From assembly GCA_037127315.1 (NCBI GenBank), contig JBBBDQ010001270.1:4610001-4674000 (forward strand): a stretch of DNA of 64,000 nt, given 5' to 3'. This document shows positions 20,641-29,655 of the stretch, piece by piece. A program made the translations under genes and the position numbers. The first letter of the stretch is position 1; the number at the start of each line of letters is the position of its first letter. The DNA comes from Ascarosepion bandense (Eukaryota; Mollusca; Cephalopoda; Sepiida; Sepiidae). A model generated the notes under the pieces. It was not told where the DNA came from. It ran no database searches and saw only the letters and a program-made list of their open reading frames with translations.

Positions 20641-21364
20641 TGATGGGGGTACCTTACTGGGGATTCTGAATTTATTTAATTCATGAGAGTAGACCTCATT
20701 CTACTGCTCATGTTTAAGCAACTCTGGTGTGTAGTACCTTGGACCCTTGATTAAGAACCTTCAGTAGTGCATTGTGACCTTTGCTATCTTATCAATATTT
20801 GCTTTTTTTACCGACATTTATATATGTTACAAATTAATCTAAGCATAACTGAATATTAAAGGATAAAAAATGTTTTATGGATTTTGACAACATTTTGGGT
20901 TTTTTTCTTGTCAAAATCTGTGAATTTGTTTTGCTCATGCTAAGTCTCTAAAAAGAACACAATATAAAATTCACCATTTTTATCTATAATGTTGAACGTG
21001 TTAAATGATTTAAATTTTTAGCAATAAAAAAAATCTGATGTTGATATTAAAAAATTACTGCATGACATTGTTGTTTTATTCAAGATGAAATGATCTATAA
21101 TGATGTTTCTTTAATTTCTATTTAAATACATTGTATTTATTTTCAATTTTCCTATTTGAAATTGTTCACTTACATTGTATATAATCTATTATTGTACATA
21201 ATTAAGTTGCAATAAAATTGACATGTATTTTATATGAATACTACGAAATACTTAATGAAAATTAAGATGCTGTACAAGTGGGGGGGGCTCCATACCATAG
21301 ATTGGGTAACACAGGACCCTTGCACTGGGCCTGTGTCTAGAGATTTTGTCCACTTCTTTTTTTA
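20641..21364. other. AT-rich stretch without recognised features
   Basis: No exon or repeat family recognised. 21265-21350 (ctccataccatagattgggt) is unassigned. Confidence 0.45.
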
Positions 21365-21640
21365 TTTTGTCAGTTAAGTGCTATATGTGATAGATGCTTG
21401 GATGATCGTGTCTTGAAAGAGACATGACTGACTGGGTAGAAGATTTTTCCGCAATAGGTTGCCATTAGTTTCTGTGGTAAATTGGTTGCCAACCAAGGCA
21501 ACAGAACCCAATTTGTCCTACTATTTAATCCATAGCTTGTGGGAGAAGTGACTGATTCATACCTTTCAGAAGGGTATGTGCACATCTGTGAATGCAATGA
21601 ATTCAACTGGAATTCAGACTCAGCTCTCTGATTTTCAAAT
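21365..21640 (-). mobile_element. tRNA-derived SINE (long form), 5'-degraded
   Basis: Reverse of the 47884 element: tail cagttaagtgctatatgtga, then tggttgccaaccaaggcaac, the central domain and a B-box remnant near 21610. Confidence 0.75.
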
Positions 21641-21689
21641 TCCAGGGGAATTCAAAATCAGAGTTATTATTTATTTCGTACTATTCCGT

Positions 21690-21930
21690 TATTGCTCAAC
21701 TGTTTTCACTGAGTGCATGCACACACTGCCTGACCTGGGGATTGGTCTCACAATCACTATGTCACCAAGGGACATTTGAATGTAAATAATGTAAATAATA
21801 ACTCCTTATCTTAGAAATTTAGACAGAAGGTGATCCGGTGATAATAATAACAAAGGTGAGGACAATAATCTGAATGTAAATAGTATAAATCATAACACCT
21901 CGTCCCAGAAATTTAGACAGAAATCATTGT
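21690..21930 (+). mobile_element. SINE-H 3' tails, duplicated
   Basis: Two copies of a tail with tgaatgtaaat-gtaaat and cc-agaaatttagacagaa (about 21775-21825 and 21850-21930), preceded by an inverted-looking piece. Confidence 0.45.
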
Positions 21931-22029
21931 TAAATCTTGAAAAATCAATCCTCTTGACACCTGGCCATGATGCTTCCTGCTCATGAAGAAGAGATGCAGA
22001 GTTCGACATCCCCAGGGGGACATGTCCAA

Positions 22030-22642
22030 TTGAACAGGTGAAGAGGCTCATCCCTTGTTTCCTGTTTAGGATGCGGTTTCCGGTTTTCTCTTTTCCAATC
22101 TTTTCACTCTTTTCCTTTTTTACTTTTTTTTTTTTTTTTTAATTGGAGTAGATAGACTAAACTATCGCCCGGTTCACACTCCACACACATCTATTGAACA
22201 GGTGAAGAGGCTCATCCCTTGTTTCCTGTTTAGGATGCAGTTTCCGGTTTTCTCTTTTCCAATCTTTTCACTCTTTTCCTTTTACTTTTTTTTTTTTCAA
22301 TTGGAGTAGATAGACTAAACTGTTGCCCGGTTCACACACCACCCACATCTATTGAACAGGTGAAGAGGCTCATCCCTTGTTTCCTGTTTAGGATGCGGTT
22401 TCTGGTTTTCTCTTTTCCAATCTTTTCACTCTTTTCCTTTTTTATTTTTATTTTTTTCAATTGGAGTAGATAGACTAAACTATCGCCCGGTTCACTCCAC
22501 CCACATCTATTGAACAGGTGAAGAGGCTCATCCCTTGTTTCCTGTTTAGGATGTGGTTTCCGGCTTTCTCTTTTCCATTCTTTTTACCCTTACGTAGCCC
22601 CCTGCGCATCAGTGGCGTTACCGCCTTGCTTTGGGTGATATG

Positions 22643-22660
<18 letters not shown>
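22030..22660 (+). repeat. Tandemly repeated LINE tail (about 158-164 bp units)
   Basis: Four starts of gaacaggtgaagaggctc at 22032, 22196, 22354 and 22512, each followed by catcccttgtttcctgttta, a poly-T stretch and gagtagatagactaaac. The last unit runs into the family A-like 3' end (gcgcatcagtggcgttaccg) and a poly-A of about 38. The same unit occurs at 29430, 36500 and 56335 on the minus strand. Confidence 0.85.
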
Positions 22661-22679
<19 letters not shown>

Positions 22680-23387
22680 TAAAGATCATGTTTCTGACAA
22701 GTAAATTTGTGATAATTAAGTGAAACTGATAGTTACAGAAACCTGGTACAATCGGCACCTTTACTACGCCACAGAATATACCTCACCAATGTGTAGCAGA
22801 TCATCACATGCAAAGAAAACCCCTCCTGTCTTAATCACCTCTTGTATGTTGATCACTGGGTGTTTTGAGCCACCCAAAGTAGATGACCTCTACTTGCTTA
22901 GTTGCACTGTTCCACCTTACATATGAAGGACAATCCACTCTCAGCTTTAGAAGTTGATGCAGGAAATTGACTCTCATCATCCATTCCATGGCTGTGAACC
23001 AATGACAAAAAAAACCTCAAATCAAGACACTGCTTGTTACACTCCGTCAAACCACTGAAGGACATAACTCCTTAGCCTTTGGATATAATAAAGCTTTTAT
23101 AGGCTCATGTTCTTCTTTTTCTATTATTTTTCATTTAATTATAATCATGGCTTCTTTAACTAAAATCATAGCCCATAAATATAGACTGTACCATTTACTA
23201 ATAATTTTACTAATTGCTAATTTTTTCTTGATTTACCGTGCTGAAATTGGGATGCGTCTTATACACCTGTGCATCTTAAATGTCATTATTTTCTGCATGT
23301 AAATTATGACTGAATATCAAGAAATAAATTATTTTACTTATTAATTATGATATAAAATTCATAATTATTATTTTTTTCCTTATTCAG
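22680..23387. other. Intron 1 end without recognised repeats
   Basis: AT-rich and apparently unique, ending in the acceptor tttttttccttattcag before exon 2. Confidence 0.5.
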
Positions 23388-23428
23388 GAAATTCCAACTT
23401 CCGTCTTATCCTCAAGCAGAAGAGAAAG
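23388..23428 (+). CDS. UBXN11-like gene, coding exon 2
   Basis: 41 nt between a strong acceptor (tttttttccttattcag) and a strong donor (gtacgt). The first base completes the Arg codon left open by exon 1, and the following codons read KFQLPSYPQAEEK. The last base (G) is completed by exon 3 (G+AA = Glu). The frame is open only in this phase combination. It is too short to find by coding statistics, and support comes from the splice sites and matching phases on both sides. Confidence 0.6.
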
Positions 23429-23981
23429 GTACGTAAAAATCTGCTAATTTTGTTCTTAATCCAAACATTTCTAACAAATTGTGTAATGTTGAATGGGCAC
23501 AATTCTTGATAATTTTCTTCTAATGTATATTTCTTCTTTGGTTCAATCATTGGACCTATGCTGTTTCTGATTTATAGCAACGACCTGCACAATATCATCA
23601 GTTCTCAACTTAGTGTTTGTACAGATGACACAATTAGTAGAAGGTCAGACAGATCTGAGAAAGTAAACCTGGCGACTGCTCTCAAAAAGAACCCCAATCA
23701 GGGGTCAAAAGTTGAAAATTTTTAACACCTCCAAAACAAGACTGCTTTAATGTCATTATGACAGAGAAACTTTTCTGATTGCCATCGGCATGGCAGATGC
23801 GAAACTCCAAGAGAGCAACACTTTTTCACCTTCTTTGCCTGACATTTTTCCCTGACATGAAGTGGAAAAAACTTCTAAAACAGTTGATTCACGCACTGTG
23901 TTGTGCTAAACAATATTCCTTATCAGAATCCATCTTGCACATTTATAAATCTACAGTTTGTCTGTGCATTGAATACTGCTG

Positions 23982-23982
<1 letters not shown>

Positions 23983-24020
<38 letters not shown>
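23983..24020. repeat. (TA)n tract, left border of retrozyme A
   Basis: Perfect dinucleotide run joining the LINE sequence to the retrozyme. The matching right border is 24519-24539. Confidence 0.9.
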
Positions 24021-24023
<3 letters not shown>

Positions 24024-24063
24024 ATCCGCAGACAGATATGTTTCATCAGTATGGTTAGACTCC
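24021..24063 (-). ncRNA. Hammerhead ribozyme copy, stem II deleted
   Basis: Keeps stem I (GTCTAACCATA with TGCGGATGAC) and the stem III/cleavage part, but the sequence from the CUGA box to GAAAC is fused (ACTGATGAAACA), removing stem II and G12. It cannot fold a full core. Confidence 0.7.
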
Positions 24064-24310
24064 GATTGCTTTTAACCCAGGATTCAAACCTGACCGAATT
24101 GGCATCAGTCGGTGATTCTACCTCTGGGCTATGGGCGCTCAGTAGAAGAAGGCAGACTTTTTAGCACGTATATTATTATTATACACACCCAATAGCCAGA
24201 GTGCTCTAATTCATTATTGAATGAGCGATGTGTACATGCCAGAGTAGCTACTGTCTTTCAAAGTCTCCCATTCTTCCAGAGTGCTCAATCAGGATGTGAG
24301 AGCATAAATA

Positions 24311-24365
24311 GTTATCCGCAGACAGATCTGTTTCACTGTATCACAGCTCATCAGTACGGTTAGAC
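24311..24365 (-). ncRNA. Type I hammerhead ribozyme, intact core
   Basis: Minus strand. Stem I is CCGTA (24359-24355) with TGCGG (24320-24316), then an internal loop and a partial outer helix. The CUGAUGA box is complementary to 24354-24348. Stem II is GCTG/CAGT with loop TGATA (24347-24335). The GAAA box is complementary to 24334-24331. Stem III is ACA/TGT with loop GATC. The cleavage triplet is GTC, with C17 at 24321. Every invariant core position is present. The internal loop in stem I is where loop-loop contacts occur in natural hammerheads. Confidence 0.85.
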
Positions 24366-24846
24366 TCCGATTGCTTTTAATCCAGGAGTGAAACCTGACC
24401 GAATTGGCATCAGTCGGCGATTCTACCTCTGGGCTATGGGCGCTCGGCAGAAGAAGGCAGACTTTTTAGCACATATATTATCATTATACACGCCCAATAG
24501 CCAGAGTGCTCTAATTCATTATATATATATATATATATAGCCTGGCACCTCAGCTGTATATCTCGATATTCTTGATAGAATCCAAAGAAGAGTTTGTAAT
24601 GTAATCAATCCTGATCTGGCATTTCAACTTCAGTTCTTTTCTCACTAACATCATGTGGCTTCCCTCTATCTTTTCTACAAATATTTTCATGGCAACTGTG
24701 CTGATGAGTTCTTTTCCTTTAGTAGCTTGACTACACAAATTTAAGCATGCTACTAGACTGGTACTTGTATCCAAATTTCATGTTGCATTTTTAAATAACT
24801 GGTTGTTTTGTTTGTTTTTTAACTATCATCTGTTTTTCGTTTCCAG

Positions 24847-24987
24847 AAACTGAACGTCTTTTGGAAGAAGTTGCTACTGATATTGCGAACAAGCGACATT
24901 CCCAAGAGACCCTACCAGAAAAACTGCAGCTTCCTCAAACTTCTGTATTGTCAAAGTCTCCTGACTTATCCACAGCTCAACCACCAA
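24847..24987 (+). CDS. UBXN11-like gene, coding exon 3
   Basis: 141 nt after the acceptor tttttcgtttccag, ending at donor gtaatcc. The frame set by exon 2 reads TERLLEEVATDIANKRHSQE, then TLPEKLQLPQTSVLSKSPDL and STAQPP, with one base left over. The segment is polar and rich in Ser, Pro, Glu and Leu, so probably flexible. Exon 4 encodes a diverged copy of the same segment, sharing the order T-x2-LL-x-EV, HSQ-x2-LPEKL-x-LP, SSVLSK/TSVLSK-x-P. The shared residues and exact phase argue for real coding. Confidence 0.65.
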
Positions 24988-25164
24988 GTAATCCATCTTT
25001 TTAATACTTGTTTGTGCCACATTAAAGAGTACCAAAATATAATATTATGTATGCATATTGTTGTTTTTTAGTTATTAGAATTTATATTAAAAATACATTT
25101 TAAATTCTGCTTATTCCCTGCTATTGTAACATTTTGTACAGCAAAACACTTGTACAAACACACA

Positions 25165-25516
25165 CACATATATATATATATGAAATGAATTGCTTGAACA
25201 TTAATTTATCGATACTCGTATTTAAGTAGATATCTTGTTTGTTTTTTTTAATTAAACAGTATTATATATTTATATCTACTGGCCTGATTATTTACGATAA
25301 AATTTTATTACAAAAATGTGTGTCATTCAGCAGGATTTGAACCTGCAACCCCTATCTACATAGGGGAAGCTACCATTTGATCTGGCAACATCTTAGACTG
25401 CTCGACCACAAATGACCTCCAGTCTAAACGAGGTTTTAATCAAGCCTATATAACATGATTTTCGATTCATCGCAACAACCAAATCTGCTCTGAAATGTAT
25501 CGTAATGTCAGCAAAT
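25165..25516 (-). mobile_element. SINE-E, tRNA-derived, long
   Basis: A tRNA-like block in reverse at 25330-25395 (B box GGTTCAAATCC, complementary to ggatttgaacc; A-box region gatcaaatggtagc). Flanking body sequence matches 59010-59395 in the opposite direction. The acceptor stem does not close like a real tRNA. Confidence 0.7.
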
Positions 25517-25640
25517 GTAAACATGTTACGCAAATTAACGAATTTTAATGAAACTTGGTTATAAACAACCGACAATTTGAAATGAAATTGTCAGTTGTTT
25601 ATAACCAAGTTTTGTTAAAATTTGTTAATTTGCGTAACAT

Positions 25641-25645
<5 letters not shown>
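25517..25645. repeat. Near-perfect inverted repeat of about 60 bp
   Basis: The arms 25517-25577 and 25584-25645 are reverse complements (for example gttacgcaaattaacgaatt against aatttgttaatttgcgtaac) around a spacer of about 6 bp. It would extrude or transcribe as a long hairpin. It abuts SINE-E and a (TA)n tract. Confidence 0.85.
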
Positions 25646-25675
<30 letters not shown>

Positions 25676-25676
<1 letters not shown>

Positions 25677-25702
25677 GGTGAAACCATCTGTCTGCGGATG
25701 AC
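25676..25702 (+). ncRNA. 3' half of a hammerhead ribozyme
   Basis: ggtgaaaccatctgtctgcg and the following gatgac match the GAAA box, stem III, GTC cleavage site and stem I strand of retrozyme A. The 5' half is missing. It sits between two (TA)n tracts. Confidence 0.6.
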
Positions 25703-25728
25703 AATATATATATATATATAGATAGATA

Positions 25729-25783
25729 GTCATTTGCATAAAGGCCTGTTTCACTGTATCACAGCTCATCACTGCAGTTTGAC
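25729..25783 (-). ncRNA. Hammerhead remnant (C3 mutated)
   Basis: The core reads GTGATGA instead of CTGATGA. Stem II (GCTG/CAGT) and the GAAAC box are kept. The cleavage region has diverged. Expected inactive. Confidence 0.65.
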
Positions 25784-26030
25784 AACTGATTACTTCAAGT
25801 GGGGATTGAAACTCAAATGATTTGTCATCAGTCAGAAGTTTTACCCCTAAGCTATTAGTGCACAGCAGAGAAAGGCAAATTTTATAGCGTATTATTTACA
25901 GAATGTAAACAAACATCAGTAGTACAGAGCATTCATTTCATAGCTGAAGAATGTTGCATAAGGCAGTAAGTGGCTACTGTTTATAAAATCTACCCTCTTC
26001 AAGATCCAGGGACAGACAAGATCATAAATA

Positions 26031-26085
26031 GTCATCAACACAGAGGCCTGTTTCAAAGTATCACAGCTCATCAGTGCAGCTAGTC
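26031..26085 (-). ncRNA. Hammerhead remnant (stem II and cleavage site altered)
   Basis: The CTGATGA and GAAAC boxes are kept and stem III is a 4-bp hairpin (ACAG/CTGT). Stem II no longer pairs (GCTG against CTTT), and position 17 is G, which is not permitted. Expected inactive. Confidence 0.65.
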
Positions 26086-26088
26086 AAT

Positions 26089-26091
<3 letters not shown>

Positions 26092-26121
<30 letters not shown>
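26092..26121. repeat. (TA)n tract, right border of retrozyme B
   Basis: Perfect dinucleotide repeat directly after the element. Confidence 0.9.
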
Positions 26122-26126
<5 letters not shown>

Positions 26127-26329
26127 TATCCTATATCTATAGCACATCCCAGAGTTTCGCACACTATGCCGTCACTTGGTGCATATTATGAACTCTTAAT
26201 ATGCATCAGGTGCGTCAATTTTACCTGTTGCTTAATTCACTTGTTTTTGCATTAAACATGAGTAAGACTGATTTTTGGTCTGTAATTAATTTTAAATGTT
26301 TTACTAATCAATTAATGTTTCCATTTTCT

Positions 26330-27240
26330 TAGTTCTTCGACAATAGCATAGGCTTCTTTCTCTATTGCAGAATACTTATGCTCCAATTTAGATGGCTTAC
26401 GGCCTATCACGTTGAATACACCGGTTCTCGCTTGATCACCGAAGTTAAGCAACGTTGAGTCTGGTCAGTACTTAGATGGGTGACTGCTTGGGAATACCAG
26501 GTGCTGTAAGCATTTATGGACGGATGTTCGTTGTGGTGCAGTGGATATCAACCTGGAAAGAGAAATCAGTGAGCCGAGTTCAAATTACGGCTGAATACCC
26601 TGCATTCACTTAAGCACTGGTACCCTTGGGAAAGTTATTAATCCGTCCCTTCCCTCCAGTTATGGGTTAAATAACAAGGGTAGGACTTGGGGACCCTACC
26701 CTTAAAAACAAATCCCAATGAATCTTGCAAAACAAAAACAATAAAACAAATAAACTAAATAAAATATATCAATAACGATTTTCAGCATTAAATGACCTAA
26801 TGAAGGTTGATATGCTGGTTAAATGAACCAACCAACCAACCAACCAACCAATTTAGATCTGGATAAAATGGCTATTAGCCTCCCTGACTGTTTTGAAATA
26901 TTGGCTATGGTAGATTTTGAGGCATTTATCTCTACTACTAGAAATAGTGTATGACCAGATGTAGAAATGGCTGCTTTTGCAATGTGCCTGTTTAGCTTGT
27001 TAAATGCTTTCTCTGCTATGAAAGATAACAGGAATTTTGATACTTTTATTAGAGGGTGGATTTTGTTTGAAAAAGACATTATCCAACAAGAATAGTGTGT
27101 GAACATTCCAAATGGGTAAATCTTTTGAGATTGGTAGGCTGAGTAACAGATTCATATGTTCTGGATAGGATTTCATATTATTTTTATTGATTATGTACCC
27201 AAGTAGTTTTATATTTTTACATCTAAAATAGCTGTTATGA
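26330..27240 (-). pseudogene. Ty3/gypsy element 1 (outer), RT end and RNase H
   Basis: The minus strand reads YFRCKNIKLLGYIINKNN, MNLLLSLPISKDLPIWN and AEKAFNKLNRHIAKAAIS. It continues VVEINASKSTIA, where the RNase H start usually has VETDAS, then GRLIAILSRSKL. After an inserted SINE it resumes LEHKYSAIEKEAYAIVEELR. These are the RT thumb and RNase H of a Mag-like gypsy element. Its upstream half is at 32496-33430, separated by a second gypsy element. Confidence 0.8.
26394..26847 (+). mobile_element. 5S-tRNA composite SINE, full length
   Basis: 5S head (26394-26512), tRNA-like head (tggtgcagtggatatcaac; gccgagttcaaattacgg), central domain (ctccagttatgggttaaata), and a tail ending in (AACC)n. 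It is flanked by a perfect 11-bp duplication CCAATTTAGAT (26383-26393 and 26848-26858). It interrupts the RNase H codons of gypsy element 1, which confirms the boundaries. Confidence 0.95.
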
Positions 27241-27246
27241 TGTGTA

Positions 27247-27345
27247 AATCTCAAAGGAAGCTACGTGATTTCTCCCCCCCACCTGGTGCTCGAGGTACAC
27301 ACTACATGCGTGTATCTCATTTGCATACCATGCTACTCCTCCCTG
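27247..27345 (-). repeat. Short LTR-like repeat, 3' copy
   Basis: Shares tgatttctccc, tgtatctcatttg and accatgct, in order and spacing, with 32411-32495. Length about 85-100 bp. Mag-type gypsy elements are known for very short LTRs. Confidence 0.5.
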
Positions 27346-27589
27346 ACTTCCTTTGTTGCTCTATCACTTCTTCTGAATATTCTGGATGGTCAGCATCGCT
27401 TTTCTGTTTGTTTTTTTTGTGTCCTCTTTAATGGAGATCTTGATCTCTGTTCATTTTCCTCTTCTAGGTCTGTTAACTCATTTCCACTTTCCTCCATGTT
27501 CTGTTCTGTTCTTTTTCGGTTTCCCTATCCTCTGTCTCCTCTTGTTCCTTGTCTTGCATTTCTATCAAATTCATTGCTAAATCCACTGC

Positions 27590-28305
27590 CAAGAAGGTCG
27601 GTTCACTGTGCAGGGCCAGAAAGATTTTCCTGTTTGAGTCCATCCTGCACATATATAAATCTACCATCCGCCCGTGTATTGAATACTGCTGCCACATCTA
27701 GTCGGGTGCCCCTGCTATTCACCTCAGGGTTCTTGACAAAATCCAACGGAGAATCTGCAATGTGATCGATACTGACTTAGCAGCTCAGCTGCAGCTGCTC
27801 TCTCACTGGCGAGACGTGGCTTCCTTGTGCCTCTTCTATAAATACTTTCATGGCTTCTGCTCTTATGAACTTAGATCACTGGTGCCCCCTAGGTATGAAT
27901 TTACATGAGCTACTATATTAGCAACTAGGTCCCACCCTTTTACAGTGAAACTGATAACGTGTAACCACAATTTCTACTCTAATAGCTTCTTTTCTTTTCA
28001 CACACTTCCCACCTGTGGAATTCCCTTCCATATACTTTCTTCCCTGACAACTACAATCTCCAGGAATTTAAATATAAGGTCAATAGACATCTTCTATCCC
28101 ACTAACTTGCATCCATTCTCACAAGCTCTTTTTCCATCTACTCCACCCATTCCTCGGTATCCTCATCCATCTATAACCCTTCTCCTGACATTTCCTATAA
28201 CTAACCCCTCTTTCTCATCACTTTCCTCTATGTAACTTCCTGTGCAGCAGTGGCAGTAGAATGCCTTGCTTGGGGTGAGATGATTAAAAAAAAATAAATA
28301 AAAAA
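27590..28305 (+). mobile_element. LINE family A, 3' third
   Basis: Encodes, with several breaks, KVGSLCRARKIFLFESILHI, CIEYCCHI, ILDKIQRRICNVIDTDLAAQ, LQLLSHWRDVASLCLFYKYF and onward to the family tail (cttgcttggggtgagatg) and poly-A. Confidence 0.85.
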
Positions 28306-28374
28306 GCCTTCACTCTTGAACCTGGTTCTAAATTGATCAGTGTGAGTTAATATTGGTTTTCCCTTTTTTTTTCT

Positions 28375-29075
28375 AGTACAGCCATTTTTCTGTCCTTTTT
28401 GTAAGATGAACCTTGCTTTTCTGGCTCTGACTCTTTGTCTTTTTTCTACCAGACTTTCTCCTCTGTGGTGAGCAACATGGTTACTGGTGCTCTAATTTGT
28501 CTGCCAATCAAAGCTGATAAGCTTTGCTTTCTATCTGCATGAGAAACTTGATCCTGGGCATGACAGTAAACTGTAAACGGAATCACCTCTTAATTGCTGT
28601 TGTTCCCAGGTCCAACATGACCCGGAGTGGTAGCACCTGTTAGGGTCCCGGCTATGGGCACATAGTTAACCACCCCCAAACTGAGGTCAAAACACTATGA
28701 AAGTATAAAAATACACTTTTATAGAAATATATACATAAAAATAGACTTTTATAAAAAAAAAATACATTTTTGAAGGAAAAATTTTACCACCAAATCATTT
28801 TGAAGAAAAAATTATTACCATAACACATTTTTGAAGGAAAAAAATATTCTCAGCAAAACATTTTTGAATACAAAACTAGAAGACATTTTCAGCTTTCTAA
28901 AATAAAAAAGAATAAAAACAAAAGATTTTTATTAAAATCTGACTTAATCAACCAATCTCACTATAACCGAACATTAAAAAAAACATATCTTAAGATCCCA
29001 CTTTTTTGGCATTAAATAACCCACAGAGGTTGATATGCCATTAAACAAAACTCAAATTCAAACTCAAAGGATGAG
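28375..29075 (+). mobile_element. SINE-F, non-coding repeat of about 600-700 bp
   Basis: Markers: cctgggcatgacagtaaact, gtagcacctgttagggtccc, ctatgaaagtataaaaatac, iterated catttttgaaggaaaaa blocks and a tail ggttgatatgccattaaac. That tail is shared with the 5S-tRNA SINE. I do not recognise the head as tRNA, 5S or 7SL. Confidence 0.65.
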
Positions 29076-29099
29076 AAACTGTTCAGTAGCTTAAAAGTA

Positions 29100-29425
29100 A
29101 ATTAGGGAGATATGCCACAATATTTTCATTAAAAGGTGAATATGCTTTTAGTCCTATTTTTTAATGTTTTGACCATCCTTTTCGCTATGCCATTTGATTG
29201 TGGGTGATACGGTAGCATTTTATATGGTATACATCCTATTTTTTTTAACCAAGGCACTAAATTTTTATCACAGAATTCTGGTGCATTGTCAGTGACAATG
29301 GTCTTGGGTACACCGTTTATTGTTCTCAATATTTGTTTTGCAGTGGCAACCTTCCTATCTCTTACCTTTATTACTTCTGACCAGCCTAAGAATGAGTCTA
29401 CTAAGATTAAAAATAGACCAATATC
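29100..29425 (-). pseudogene. Gypsy element 2, integrase core remnant
   Basis: The minus strand reads ASFLGWSEVIKVRD-like codons, then TINGVPKTIVTDNAPEFCDK and GCIPYKMLPYHPQSNGIAKR. The second Asp (TDNAPEF) and the HPQSNG block of a retroviral-type integrase (DDE) are visible; the Glu position reads Lys (IAKR for IAER). Confidence 0.8.
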
Positions 29426-29429
29426 TTTA

Positions 29430-29655
29430 ATGTTTTTTTTTGTTTTTTTTTAATCATATCACCCTGAGCAAGGTGGTAATGCCACTGAAGTGCAAGGGGC
29501 TACGTAAGAGTGAAAAGATTGGAAAAGAGAAGGCCGGAAACCACATCCTAACCAGGGAACAAGGGATGAGCCTCTTCACCTGTTCAATAGATGTGGGTGG
29601 AGTGTGAACCGGGCGATAGATTAGTCTATCTACTCTAATTGAAAAAAATAAATAA
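29430..29655 (-). mobile_element. LINE tail insertion
   Basis: Reverse of the 22030-22660 unit (single copy): tcaccctgagcaaggtggta, ggaacaagggatgagcctct, gtgtgaaccgggcgatag. It splits the integrase region of gypsy element 2. Confidence 0.8.

Larger units (their letters stand above)
24021..24520 (-). mobile_element. Retrozyme A: hammerhead-flanked repeat with tRNA-like body
   Basis: About 1.7 units in direct repeat on the minus strand. Hammerhead sequences at 24311-24365 and 24021-24063 lie 290 nt apart, measured between equivalent cleavage points. The body contains a tRNA-like block with A box TAGCCCAGAGG (24121-24131) and B box GGTTTGAATCC (24080-24090), repeated in the right-hand partial unit. 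It is inserted in a LINE and bordered by (TA)n on both sides. Known comparisons are animal retrozymes and the schistosome Smalpha element. No protein is encoded, so movement would depend on another element's enzymes. Confidence 0.85.
23545..24775 (+). mobile_element. LINE family A, interrupted by a retrozyme
   Basis: Decayed RT: GPMLFLIYSNDLHNIISSQL, then VCTDDTISRRSD, where the catalytic YADD box reads CTDD. Later SESILHIYKSTVCLCIEYCC. The copy breaks inside the codons for the CCHIW block at a TATATA sequence. It resumes at 24540 with codons for the following IWSGAP region and runs on to YKYFHGNCADEFFSF-type codons. A 500-bp hammerhead retrozyme with (TA)n borders sits in the gap. Confidence 0.8.
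25729..26091 (-). mobile_element. Retrozyme B, decayed dimer
   Basis: Two hammerhead remnants on the minus strand (25729-25783 and 26031-26085) lie 302 bp apart around a body related to retrozyme A. The body keeps a tRNA-like block, with a degenerate B box near 25808 and an A-box-like TAGCTTAGGGG near 25848. Bordered by (TA)n/(GATA)n on the left and (TA)n on the right. Confidence 0.75.

Noticed and set aside
22030..22660. CRISPR-like regular repeats
   Set aside because: Units are about 160 bp with no variable spacers, end in a LINE tail and poly-A, and the genome is animal.
25330..25395. tRNA gene
   Set aside because: A and B boxes are present, but the acceptor and anticodon stems do not close and the same block recurs within SINE-E.
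27265..27765. 166-residue plus-strand frame
   Set aside because: It overlaps the antisense of gypsy element 2 and the start of a LINE insertion; the real content is in other frames.
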